Assembly (NCBI GenBank): GCA_011053085.1
Contig: DSBE01000092.1
Coordinates: 1 to 14,088, forward strand
From: Chloroflexota bacterium
GTDB lineage: Bacteria > Chloroflexota > Anaerolineae > Anaerolineales > Anaerolineaceae
DNA: 14,088 bases
Reading direction: 5' to 3'
Positions 1-7,309 of the stretch are shown piece after piece. Numbering within the stretch: the first letter of the stretch is position 1; every line of letters starts with the position of its first letter. The translations under genes and the position numbers were made by a program. Under the pieces are notes generated by a model, which was given only the letters and a program-made list of their open reading frames with translations, had not been told where the DNA came from and ran no database searches.

Positions 1-1
1 A

Positions 2-1162
2 TTATATCCTGAGGGGATTCCGATCTTCGCGGAAACCGAATTGGTTTCCTTGATAAAGCAGCATGAGATTGAACAAGTCGTTTTTTCGTATAGTGACGTG
101 CCTTATCAGTATGTTATGGAAAAAGCAGCCATCGTCAACGCGGCTGGTGCAGATTTTAGACTGCTTAACGTGGCAGGCAGCCAGGTGAAATCATCAAAAC
201 CGGTGGTGTCAGTTTGTGCTGTCAGAACCGGCAGTGGAAAAAGTCAGACAACCAGGCGTGTCGCCAGCATCTTGCAGGATATGGGCTATACAGTAGCGGC
301 CGTGCGGCATCCTATGCCGTATGGCGACCTTGCGAAACAGGCGGTGCAGCGTTTTGCCAGCTATGATGATTTGGACTTGCATGAGTGCACGATCGAAGAA
401 CGCGAGGAATACGAACCCCATATTGATCGCGGCGTCATAGTTTACGCTGGTGTAGATTATGAGGCGATATTACGCCAGGCAGAACAGGAAGTCGACATTG
501 TCCTGTGGGATGGTGGTAATAACGACTTCCCCTTCTATAAGTCCGATTTCTCAATCGTAGTGGCTGACCCGCATCGACCTGGACACGAATTGACTTACTA
601 CCCCGGGGGAACCAATGTCTTATTAGCGGATGTGTTTGTGATCAACAAGGTTGATACCGCTGATGCGGATAATGTTCTGACCGTGCGTGAGAATCTGCAG
701 AAAATGAATCCAACCGCCGTCATTATCGAAGGCGCGTCGCCTTTGTTCGTTGACGACCCCGATGCTATTCGCGGTAAACGCGTGATCGTAATTGAGGACG
801 GCCCGACCCTGACGCATGGTGAAATGAAGTACGGCGCTGGCTTTGTAGCAGCACGTCGTTTCGGTGCGGCAGAGATTGTTGATCCGCGTCCCTATGCAGT
901 CGGGTCTATTGTCGATACCTATAAAAAGTATGCCGGTACGGGCCCGATTCTGCCGGCAATGGGGTATGGTGTTCAACAGATGAAAGATCTCGAACAAACC
1001 ATCGCCAATGCCGATGTTGATTTGGTGATTTCAGGTACACCTATCGATCTCACGCGAATCATTAGTATTGATAAGCCGATGCAACGGGTACGGTACGAAT
1101 TACAAGAGATTGGACAGCCTGATTTGACAACCTTGTTAGGCAATAAGTTCGGTAAGAAATAA
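2..1162 (+). CDS. Cyclic 2,3-diphosphoglycerate synthetase-like P-loop GTPase/ATPase (5' end missing)
   Basis: The frame is open to the first bases of the window (it reads LYPEGIPIFAETEL before the internal TTG at 41), so the gene starts upstream and about 386 residues are visible. A Walker A motif, TGSGKS, lies near 227-244. A conserved WDGGNNDFPF segment lies near 515-540, followed by DPHRPGHE, and NKVD (about 644-655) resembles a G4 nucleotide-specificity motif. These match the archaeal cDPG synthetase family, which closes 2,3-bisphosphoglycerate to its cyclic form with ATP. In methanogens the product is a thermoprotectant or phosphate store. Bacterial homologues are common but their reaction is not established to my knowledge, so the product is inferred by family only. 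The stop lies 54 bases before obg. It could instead be a GTPase with another substrate. Confidence 0.8.
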   Translation, partial: LYPEGIPIFAETELVSLIKQHEIEQVVFSYSDVPYQYVMEKAAIVNAAGADFRLLNVAGSQVKSSKPVVSVCAVRTGSGKSQTTRRVASILQDMGYTVAAVRHPMPYGDLAKQAVQRFASYDDLDLHECTIEEREEYEPHIDRGVIVYAGVDYEAILRQAEQEVDIVLWDGGNNDFPFYKSDFSIVVADPHRPGHELTYYPGGTNVLLADVFVINKVDTADADNVLTVRENLQKMNPTAVIIEGASPLFVDDPDAIRGKRVIVIEDGPTLTHGEMKYGAGFVAARRFGAAEIVDPRPYAVGSIVDTYKKYAGTGPILPAMGYGVQQMKDLEQTIANADVDLVISGTPIDLTRIISIDKPMQRVRYELQEIGQPDLTTLLGNKFGKK

Positions 1163-1175
1163 AAGAGTGAGGTAA

Positions 1176-1205
1176 ATGGGCTGAGGATCAATTTTCTCAG
1201 CCCAT
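1176..1205 (+). promoter_or_regulatory. Intergenic hairpin upstream of obg
   Basis: A perfect inverted repeat has TGGGCTGAG (1177-1185) pairing with CTCAGCCCA (1196-1204). It extends outward by an A-T pair (1176/1205) and inward by a possible G-U and an A-T pair. The downstream bases (TACACAATTATT) are A/T-rich but not a U tract, so it is a poor intrinsic terminator. It lies between a Shine-Dalgarno-like GAGGT (1169-1173) and the obg ATG at 1217. It may bring the two closer, or act as an RNA-processing or pausing element; this role is inference. Confidence 0.6.
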
Positions 1206-1216
1206 ACACAATTATT

Positions 1217-2479
1217 ATGTTTGTTGATGAAGTAGAGATTGTTGTTCGTTCAGGCAAGGGGGGAGACGGCATTGTGCATTTCTTGCGTGAAAAGTTCCGC
1301 CCTCGCGGCGGGCCTGATGGCGGAGATGGCGGCAAAGGTGGCAATGTAATCCTGCAAGTTGATCACCATTTTAACAACCTGGTGAAATTCCGCTACCAAC
1401 GAGAGTTTAATGCAGACGATGGGAAAAATGGCGGGATCAAGAACCAGACAGGACGATCTGCTGATGATCTGATCATTCCGGTTCCACCGGGCACCATTGT
1501 GTACAATGCAGACTCCGATGAGTTGATCGGTGACCTGACCCGAGAACAGCAGCAATTGCTGGTTGCGAAAGGCGGCCGCGGAGGCAGGGGAAACCCTCAC
1601 TTCAAGAATTCACGGAACCAGGCACCCCGCACTGCTGAACGTGGCGAACCTGGCGAAGAATTGCGCCTCCGATTGGAATTGAAGTTGATTGCTGATGCTG
1701 GTCTGGTTGGTGTGCCAAATGCTGGTAAATCCAGCCTGTTGGCGGCATGCACCAACGCCAAACCCAAAATTGCGGACTATCCATTTACGACCATTGAGCC
1801 CAATCTGGGCGTGGTAGAGTTGGATATTGACAACTCGTTTGTCATGGCTGATATTCCAGGCTTGATCGAAGGAGCGCACATGGGTGTTGGCCTTGGTGAT
1901 GCTTTTTTGCGGCACATTCAGCGGACAAGAGTACTTATCCATGTTTTGGATGGGATGTCTGAAGATCCCCTGCTGGATTTTAACCAAATCAACACAGAAT
2001 TATCTTTGTTTGATGAGAATTTGGCTGAGAAACCTCAGATTGTTGTTTTTAACAAAATGGACCTGCCGGATGCCCAGGCAATGTTTGCATTGATGCAAGA
2101 TGAATTTAAAAAAATTAATGTAGAATTGATGCCTGTTTCTGCTGTAGCGCATAAAAACCTGCGTGAGTTGCTGTGGAAAGTGTTCCATACTTTGCAAGCA
2201 TTACCAGAGCCGGAAGTTGTTGAAGAAATGCCGGTCTACCGTGCTGAAGAAGACCCACGTGAATTCGAGGTTGGAATCACTAAAGACGGCGCATTTTTGG
2301 TGCAAGGAAAAGCAATAGAAAGGGCTGCCGCCATGACATGGTGGGATCAGCCCGGTTCAGTTCGCCGTTTTCAACGCATGCTGGAGGTATTGGGTATCGA
2401 ACACGCTTTGATCGAGGCGGGTGTTGAACCGGGAGATACGGTCAAAATCGGTGAGTATGAGCTGGAGTGGCAGGATTAA
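1217..2479 (+). CDS. obg: Obg-family GTPase (ObgE/CgtA)
   Basis: This is a 420-residue essential-type GTPase that binds the 50S ribosomal subunit and acts in ribosome maturation and the stringent response. The N-terminal glycine-rich Obg fold (about 1-157) has GGPDGGDGGKGG at 31-42. The G domain carries G1 GVPNAGKSS (165-173), DIPGL (212-216), NKMD (279-282) and SAV (308-310). The C-terminal OCT domain spans about 340-420. The start is set by MFVDEVEIVV, which aligns with the conserved family N terminus. No Shine-Dalgarno sequence lies directly before this ATG; the nearest candidate, GAGGT at 1169-1173, is separated from it by the 1176-1205 hairpin. nadD follows after 3 bases, which indicates one operon. 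The ribosomal genes rplU-rpmA, often found upstream of obg, are not seen here. Confidence 0.97.
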   Translation: MFVDEVEIVVRSGKGGDGIVHFLREKFRPRGGPDGGDGGKGGNVILQVDHHFNNLVKFRYQREFNADDGKNGGIKNQTGRSADDLIIPVPPGTIVYNADSDELIGDLTREQQQLLVAKGGRGGRGNPHFKNSRNQAPRTAERGEPGEELRLRLELKLIADAGLVGVPNAGKSSLLAACTNAKPKIADYPFTTIEPNLGVVELDIDNSFVMADIPGLIEGAHMGVGLGDAFLRHIQRTRVLIHVLDGMSEDPLLDFNQINTELSLFDENLAEKPQIVVFNKMDLPDAQAMFALMQDEFKKINVELMPVSAVAHKNLRELLWKVFHTLQALPEPEVVEEMPVYRAEEDPREFEVGITKDGAFLVQGKAIERAAAMTWWDQPGSVRRFQRMLEVLGIEHALIEAGVEPGDTVKIGEYELEWQD

Positions 2480-2482
2480 TTT

Positions 2483-3088
2483 ATGCCTCAAAAAGTAGGA
2501 TTTTTCGGAGGTACATTTGATCCGCCGCATCTGGGTCACCTGTCACTGGCAATCCATGCAACTGGGCAAATGAACCTGGATCGGTTGTTATGGGTTCTGA
2601 CACCTATTTCACCTTTCAAAAATCAGACACATGCCAACCTTGAACAGCGCATACAGATGGTCAAACTAACCATTGAAGGGCAACCTGTATCAGAATATTG
2701 TTCTATTGATGTGGAGAGGGATCCGCCCTACTACACCTGTGATACAGCGTGTTTGATAAAACAAACCCTGTCGCCTGATGACAAACTCTACTTCCTGTTA
2801 GGCGCTGATTCACTTACAGGTTTACCCAAGTGGTATCATGCCACGGAATTGGTGCATGAGTACCTGGATGGTTTGATTGTTGCTCGCCGGCCGGGCACAC
2901 CTCTTGACCTTACAAAATTGAATGAACAAATGCCAGGCATTGGCCAGAAAATCTCATTTGTTGATATGCCGTGCATCGATATATCGTCACGGGATATCAG
3001 GAAAAAAAGCAAAAGCGGCAAATCCACAAAAAAATATATGCCGCCCCCCGTCTATCAATTTATTAATGAATTCAACCTGTATATATGA
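2483..3088 (+). CDS. nadD: Nicotinate-nucleotide adenylyltransferase
   Basis: This 201-residue enzyme transfers AMP from ATP to nicotinate mononucleotide to give deamido-NAD, a central step of NAD synthesis in the cytoplasm. The nucleotidyltransferase signature GGTFDPPHLGH is at 9-19, with the HxGH motif at 16-19. GADS (107-110) and the C-terminal ISSRDIR (167-173, the ISSTxIR position with Arg in place of Thr) follow, and then the usual YMPPPVYQFI. Length is typical of the family. It starts 3 bases after the obg stop and probably uses the GGAGTGGCAGG stretch at the end of obg as its ribosome site. obg-nadD adjacency is a known bacterial arrangement; the frequent next gene rsfS is absent and an S9 peptidase follows instead. 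Confidence 0.95.
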   Translation: MPQKVGFFGGTFDPPHLGHLSLAIHATGQMNLDRLLWVLTPISPFKNQTHANLEQRIQMVKLTIEGQPVSEYCSIDVERDPPYYTCDTACLIKQTLSPDDKLYFLLGADSLTGLPKWYHATELVHEYLDGLIVARRPGTPLDLTKLNEQMPGIGQKISFVDMPCIDISSRDIRKKSKSGKSTKKYMPPPVYQFINEFNLYI

Positions 3089-3094
3089 AAAGCC

Positions 3095-3100
3095 GAGGAG
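3095..3100 (+). promoter_or_regulatory. Ribosome binding site deciding the S9 peptidase start
   Basis: GAGGAG lies 4 bases before the ATG at 3105. The same frame is open back to about 2922 inside nadD, but the residues there are low-complexity read-through of nadD and look unlike any peptidase. This site therefore sets the start at 3105. Confidence 0.85.
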
Positions 3101-3104
3101 TACC

Positions 3105-5132
3105 ATGACTGAGAACCGCAAAATCACTGCCGAAGACCTATATAAGATAAAGAACATTTCACATGCACGTATTTCACCTGATGGAAAAAAAGTTGTTTAT
3201 GTCGTTCAAAGAGTAGAGCAGGATTCAGAAAAAAAGTTTGCGAATCTGTGGGTAGTTTCGACTGATGGGGGAGAACACGCGCAGTTTACGACAGGCAATC
3301 AATCTGATAACAACCCTGAATGGTCACCTGATGGGAAAACCATTGCTTTTCTGTCAAACAGAGACAATACAGACCTTCCGGCTCAACTTTATACGATTCC
3401 TTTCGGCGGAGGCGAGGCAAAGAAACTTACTGACATCAAAGGGATGATCAGTTCGTTCACCTGGAGCCCTGATGGTAAGTCGATACTTGCCACTGTCACG
3501 TTGGCAGACGAAGATTTCATTAAGCGTATGAAAGACGAAAAAAAGAAGAAATTAGGTATTGTATACCGAGAATACGACACTGTTCAGTATAAGATGGATG
3601 GTGTTGGTTATTTACCGCAAGCAAGGCCACATCTGTGGCTCATCAAAGCCGATGATGGCACGGCAGAACAGTTGACTGAAGATGACCGCTATGGTGAAGA
3701 CAGCCCAACATTTTCGCCCGATGGCAAGCATATTGCCTTTGTATCCAACCATGCTGAACGGCCGGAGTTTGAGCCATGGAAAGATGAAATCTACCTCTAT
3801 TCACTATCCGACAAAACGACAAAGATGATACCCTCTTTGGTTGGGGGAAAGCATCATCTTTCCTTTTCGCCAGATGGCAAGGTTTTGGCTTTTTTCGGCG
3901 CTGAAGGCAAAAATTTGTGGCACGGTTACACGCGGCTGTTTACCATTGCTTTAGACACTGGTGAGGTGAAGCGCCTGACGAAGGGATTTGACTTCTCCTG
4001 TGAATCACATACATTGACTGATATGAGCCCGATGGAACTGATGCCCGCTCATTGGTCGAATGATGGCAAAAAGCTTATCTTCCAAATTGATTACCATGGC
4101 AGCACTCTGCTGGCAGCGCTGCCAGCCGCTGGCGGTGATGTGGAATTTCTCATTGACGAAGGCGGTGTGGTGGGCTCTCCTTGTTTTTCTGCGAATGAAG
4201 ACATGCTGTCTTTCATTTCGGCTGGTATCGATCGATTAGCAGAAGTCTTTTCTATGAATATGTCCGGGAATGACACCAAACAACTCTCTTTCCACAATCA
4301 AGCGTTGGTGGAAGAACTGGACCTCGGAACTGTTGAGGAAGTGTGGTTCAAAGGGCCGGATGGCAATGACTTGCAAGGATGGATTACATTTCCTCCGGAT
4401 TATGAAGAAGGCAAGACATATCCATCGATTCTCGAAATTCACGGCGGGCCCACAGCCCAGTATGGGAAGAATTTCATGCATGAATTCTATTACCTTGCTG
4501 CCCAGGGATATGTTGTGTATTACACCAACCCGCGTGGCGGCACCGGTTATGGTGAAGATCATTGCAAAGCCATTTTGGGTGATTGGGGCAACAAAGATTA
4601 CGGAGACCTGATGGCGTGGGTTGACTACATCCAAGAACAAACATACATAGATCAGGAGCGTATGGGTGTTACCGGAGGTTCCTATGGCGGGTATATGACT
4701 GTCTGGATTATAGGCCATACCAATCGTTTTGCTGCGGCGGTCTCACAGCGCTGTGTGAGCAACCTTACCAGCATGTGGGGATCCAGTGACATGAGCTGGG
4801 CAACCCAAGGGATGGTGGCCAAAGGCGACGAAACTTTCCCGCCATTCATCGATTTTGATCTGTTCTGGCGGTATTCCCCCATCGCGTATATCGGCAATGC
4901 CAGTACACCGACAATGCTCATTCATTCAGAATCTGACTTTCGATGTCCCATTGAACAAAGCGAGCAGGTGTTTGTCGCGCTCCAGTATCTTGATGTTCCG
5001 TCGAAAATGGTCAGATTTCCTGATGAATCACACGGATTGTCGCGGGGCGGGCGCACAGACAGGCGCATTGTGCGGTTGGAACAAATCAGAGGATGGTTTG
5101 ATCAATACTTGAAAGACCAGGCAGGCGATTGA
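3105..5132 (+). CDS. S9 family (prolyl oligopeptidase/acylaminoacyl-peptidase-like) serine peptidase
   Basis: This is a 675-residue protein with an N-terminal seven-bladed propeller and a C-terminal alpha/beta-hydrolase domain. PD40-type blades show as repeated SPDG motifs at about 24-27, 74-77, 121-124, 204-207 and 255-258. The hydrolase domain begins near 420, with HGGP at 446-449 (oxyanion region). The nucleophile is Ser526 in GGSYGGY, with Asp611 (HSESDFRCP) and His643 (DESHG) completing the triad. Family members cleave short peptides or remove N-acylated residues; the true substrate cannot be read from sequence. No signal peptide is seen, so it is probably cytoplasmic. It starts 16 bases after nadD with a good GAGGAG site. 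A 92-base gap follows, so it may end the first transcription unit. Confidence 0.95.
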   Translation: MTENRKITAEDLYKIKNISHARISPDGKKVVYVVQRVEQDSEKKFANLWVVSTDGGEHAQFTTGNQSDNNPEWSPDGKTIAFLSNRDNTDLPAQLYTIPFGGGEAKKLTDIKGMISSFTWSPDGKSILATVTLADEDFIKRMKDEKKKKLGIVYREYDTVQYKMDGVGYLPQARPHLWLIKADDGTAEQLTEDDRYGEDSPTFSPDGKHIAFVSNHAERPEFEPWKDEIYLYSLSDKTTKMIPSLVGGKHHLSFSPDGKVLAFFGAEGKNLWHGYTRLFTIALDTGEVKRLTKGFDFSCESHTLTDMSPMELMPAHWSNDGKKLIFQIDYHGSTLLAALPAAGGDVEFLIDEGGVVGSPCFSANEDMLSFISAGIDRLAEVFSMNMSGNDTKQLSFHNQALVEELDLGTVEEVWFKGPDGNDLQGWITFPPDYEEGKTYPSILEIHGGPTAQYGKNFMHEFYYLAAQGYVVYYTNPRGGTGYGEDHCKAILGDWGNKDYGDLMAWVDYIQEQTYIDQERMGVTGGSYGGYMTVWIIGHTNRFAAAVSQRCVSNLTSMWGSSDMSWATQGMVAKGDETFPPFIDFDLFWRYSPIAYIGNASTPTMLIHSESDFRCPIEQSEQVFVALQYLDVPSKMVRFPDESHGLSRGGRTDRRIVRLEQIRGWFDQYLKDQAGD

Positions 5133-5139
5133 GAATGGA

Positions 5140-5182
5140 TTGGTAATTTCTTAATGAATTCTATAAAAAAATAGGGTAGAAT
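5140..5182 (+). promoter_or_regulatory. Possible promoter before the Fe-S protein gene
   Basis: The 92-base A/T-rich gap after the peptidase holds TAGAAT (5177-5182), a fair -10 box. Upstream hexamers are poor: TTAATG at 5151-5156 gives a 20-base spacer. This gap is much longer than its neighbours, which supports a new transcription start, but the call is weak. No terminator hairpin for the upstream unit is apparent. Confidence 0.3.
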
Positions 5183-5224
5183 TATCCATACTTATTGATA
5201 TTACAAGGACATCTTTGAGGTTTC

Positions 5225-6184
5225 ATGGCACGACCCATCTGGTTTGTAAAAATAATCCAACACTTTTTTACAGAGCGTTTCACCATTGCCAATTGGACCA
5301 AGAATTCCAATTTAATAAAGAAATTGGTGGACTTCTTCCTGTTTCATGGCGATGAAATATTTTACTTGCCCAAAGACCAGGTAATCCGCGAAGTTGTGTC
5401 ACGAGACATTAACGACGCTGACAAATTTGTCAACACATTTTTACCAGATGATTCAGGTAGTTTTTCTTCCTCTGCCTGGGGCTATGAATCAGGGCTGGAT
5501 ACCCAAACAGAAATCAGGGTTGTGGTGCAGGAAGATATTGAACAAACGCCCAGTATTAGCCTGCCTTCCACTGTGATCAGAGAGTTTATCAATGAGGCCA
5601 ACCACATCTGGTTGATGGACAAATGTCTTTGCCGCGACAACATGCAGTGTAAAGATTTTCCCATTGAACTGGGCTGCATCTTCATGGGTGAGGCAGTTAT
5701 GGGTATCAATCCAAAATTAGGGCATTTGGCAACGAAAGAAGAAGCCATCGCTCGTATTGATCTTGCCGCAGAACATGGCCTGATCCATCTGATCGGCAAA
5801 AATAAAATTGATACACAATGGATGGGGGTTCATCCGGGGGGAAGACTGCTTACGGTATGCAATTGTTGTCCTTGCTGTTGTTTATACAAAGTACTCCCAG
5901 ATTTGCATCAGGATATCGCCAGCAAAGTGCAGAAAATGCCCGGCATTGAGGTGAGTGTCAATGCTGAACAATGTATTGGCTGTGGAAAATGCACAGCAGA
6001 TGATGTATGCATTACACACAACCTGACCCTGGTGGATGGCAAGGCGTTCATGGGCGATTACTGTGTTGGTTGTGGCCGGTGTTATGAGGTATGTCCGGTA
6101 GGTGCAATTGAAATAGACATAACGAACGATAATTTCATTCAGGAGACCATCAAGCGATTGAAAGAAAAAATCAACGTAGCATGA
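5225..6184 (+). CDS. Cysteine-rich protein with two C-terminal 4Fe-4S ferredoxin motifs
   Basis: This 319-residue protein has an N-terminal part (about 1-125) I do not recognise. A cysteine region follows: CLC at 134-136, C142 and C151, then C212, C214, C215, C217, C218 and C219 in a CNCCPCCC run. Two ferredoxin motifs end the protein. The first (C250, C253, C256, C262) has an unusual CX2CX2CX5C spacing; the second is canonical (C280, C283, C286, C290 followed by P). Two 4Fe-4S clusters and one more metal or Fe-S site are therefore likely, and an electron-transfer role is inferred; partner and substrate are unknown. There is no signal peptide, so it is probably cytoplasmic. The start has GAGG at 5217-5220, 4 bases upstream. 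The L,D-transpeptidase gene follows after 16 bases. Confidence 0.8.
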   Translation: MARPIWFVKIIQHFFTERFTIANWTKNSNLIKKLVDFFLFHGDEIFYLPKDQVIREVVSRDINDADKFVNTFLPDDSGSFSSSAWGYESGLDTQTEIRVVVQEDIEQTPSISLPSTVIREFINEANHIWLMDKCLCRDNMQCKDFPIELGCIFMGEAVMGINPKLGHLATKEEAIARIDLAAEHGLIHLIGKNKIDTQWMGVHPGGRLLTVCNCCPCCCLYKVLPDLHQDIASKVQKMPGIEVSVNAEQCIGCGKCTADDVCITHNLTLVDGKAFMGDYCVGCGRCYEVCPVGAIEIDITNDNFIQETIKRLKEKINVA

Positions 6185-6200
6185 TTAAGGGAATGAAGAC

Positions 6201-7289
6201 ATGACGAATAATATCAGTCGTAGGAACTTTCTGAAACAAAGCCTGGCGGTGGCCGGGGGGTTTTTAATCAATCCATTCGATCATTGGCAGCAGCAAACAA
6301 CAGAGTGGTCTGATGCTGAGCGTCTGGGGCGGGTATGTGTTGGACGGTTGGATTTGCGATTGCGTCCCTCAGCGAATAGTCCCTCTGTGGGTGTCTTGTA
6401 TGAAGATGCCATGGTAGTTTGGTTGCGTGAGGTCATTGGTGAGCGCCCTATGGGTGTTTTCTCAAAAACATGGGTCGAGACCCCGGATGGTTACTTGTAT
6501 GCCCCCAGTGTTCAACCGGTTTTTTATCGCCCGAATCCGGTAGAAACAGATCTGCCAGAAACTGAAATCGGCAGAGGTTTTTGGGCTGAGGTAACTGTGC
6601 CTTATGTGGATTTCACCATGGCAAACCCACCTGTCCGTTCTCCCTGGCTGAAGGAAGCCATCTTCCCGCGCCTGTATTACTCACAAATAATGTGGGTGGA
6701 TGATATCCGCACACTGGAAGATGGTCGGCAACAATACCGTGTCCTTGAGCATCATGGCAGCTATGGTGATATCTTTTGGGCGGATGCAACGGCATTCAGA
6801 CGAATAACAGAAGATGAGGTTGCCCCGATACATCCCGAGGTCGAAGAGAAACAAGTGGTGGTTGATCTTGATCAACAAACTCTCTCCTGCATGGAAGGCA
6901 GGCGTGAAGTCTATCACTGCCGCATCTCTTCCGGAACGAAGTTCAATTATCTAGGTGAACAAATAGATAATTGGAGAACGCCAACCGGCGAATTCTACAT
7001 TTGGCGTAAGGCAGTATCGACGCATATGTCTGGGGGAGAGAGCGGTTATGGCTATGACACACCAGGGATTGGTTGGACCTGTTTATTCACTGGCAGTGGT
7101 ATTGCCTTACATTCAACGTTCTGGCACAACAATTGGGGCACACCCCGCTCACATGGGTGTATAAATGCTACACCAGATGATTCAAAATGGGTGTTCCGCT
7201 GGACATATCCCTATATTGGTCTTGTCCCTGGAAATATCGTAATTAATCGCCTGTTTGCCAGCACTACATTTAAAGTTATCGAAGCATAA
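6201..7289 (+). CDS. Tat-exported L,D-transpeptidase (YkuD domain) with SH3-like region
   Basis: This 362-residue protein opens with a twin-arginine signal (SRRNFLKQ at 6-13, then a hydrophobic stretch to about 23), so it is predicted to cross the membrane folded and act on the cell envelope. Residues about 42-108 look like an SH3b-type domain (RLDLRLRPSANSPSVGVL). The YkuD catalytic domain covers about 217-350, with His304, His318 and the nucleophile Cys320 in SHGCINA. Family members form 3-3 crosslinks in peptidoglycan or anchor proteins to it, using L,D peptide donors. A good ribosome site, AAGGGA at 6187-6192, sits 8 bases before the ATG. It lies between a 4Fe-4S protein and a DUF2085 membrane protein, probably in one operon. 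Confidence 0.9.
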   Translation: MTNNISRRNFLKQSLAVAGGFLINPFDHWQQQTTEWSDAERLGRVCVGRLDLRLRPSANSPSVGVLYEDAMVVWLREVIGERPMGVFSKTWVETPDGYLYAPSVQPVFYRPNPVETDLPETEIGRGFWAEVTVPYVDFTMANPPVRSPWLKEAIFPRLYYSQIMWVDDIRTLEDGRQQYRVLEHHGSYGDIFWADATAFRRITEDEVAPIHPEVEEKQVVVDLDQQTLSCMEGRREVYHCRISSGTKFNYLGEQIDNWRTPTGEFYIWRKAVSTHMSGGESGYGYDTPGIGWTCLFTGSGIALHSTFWHNNWGTPRSHGCINATPDDSKWVFRWTYPYIGLVPGNIVINRLFASTTFKVIEA

Positions 7290-7309
7290 TCACAGCCTGA
7301 AGGAAAGTT

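Noticed and set aside
1176..1205. Intrinsic terminator between the cDPGS-like gene and obg
   Set aside because: The stem is strong, but no U tract follows it and the genes otherwise look co-directional and linked.
1181..1216. CTG at 1181 as an obg start, 7 bases after GAGGT
   Set aside because: It would add 12 residues before the conserved MFVDE start of Obg, and CTG starts are rare.
2922..3104. N-terminal extension of the S9 peptidase frame back into nadD
   Set aside because: It overlaps nadD in another frame, gives unlike-protein residues and lacks a ribosome site, whereas ATG 3105 has GAGGAG 4 bases upstream and begins the family-like MTENRKITAEDLY.
4236..4718. 160-residue open frame on the - strand inside the S9 peptidase gene
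   Set aside because: It lies opposite the hydrolase domain, has no ribosome site and no recognisable motif.
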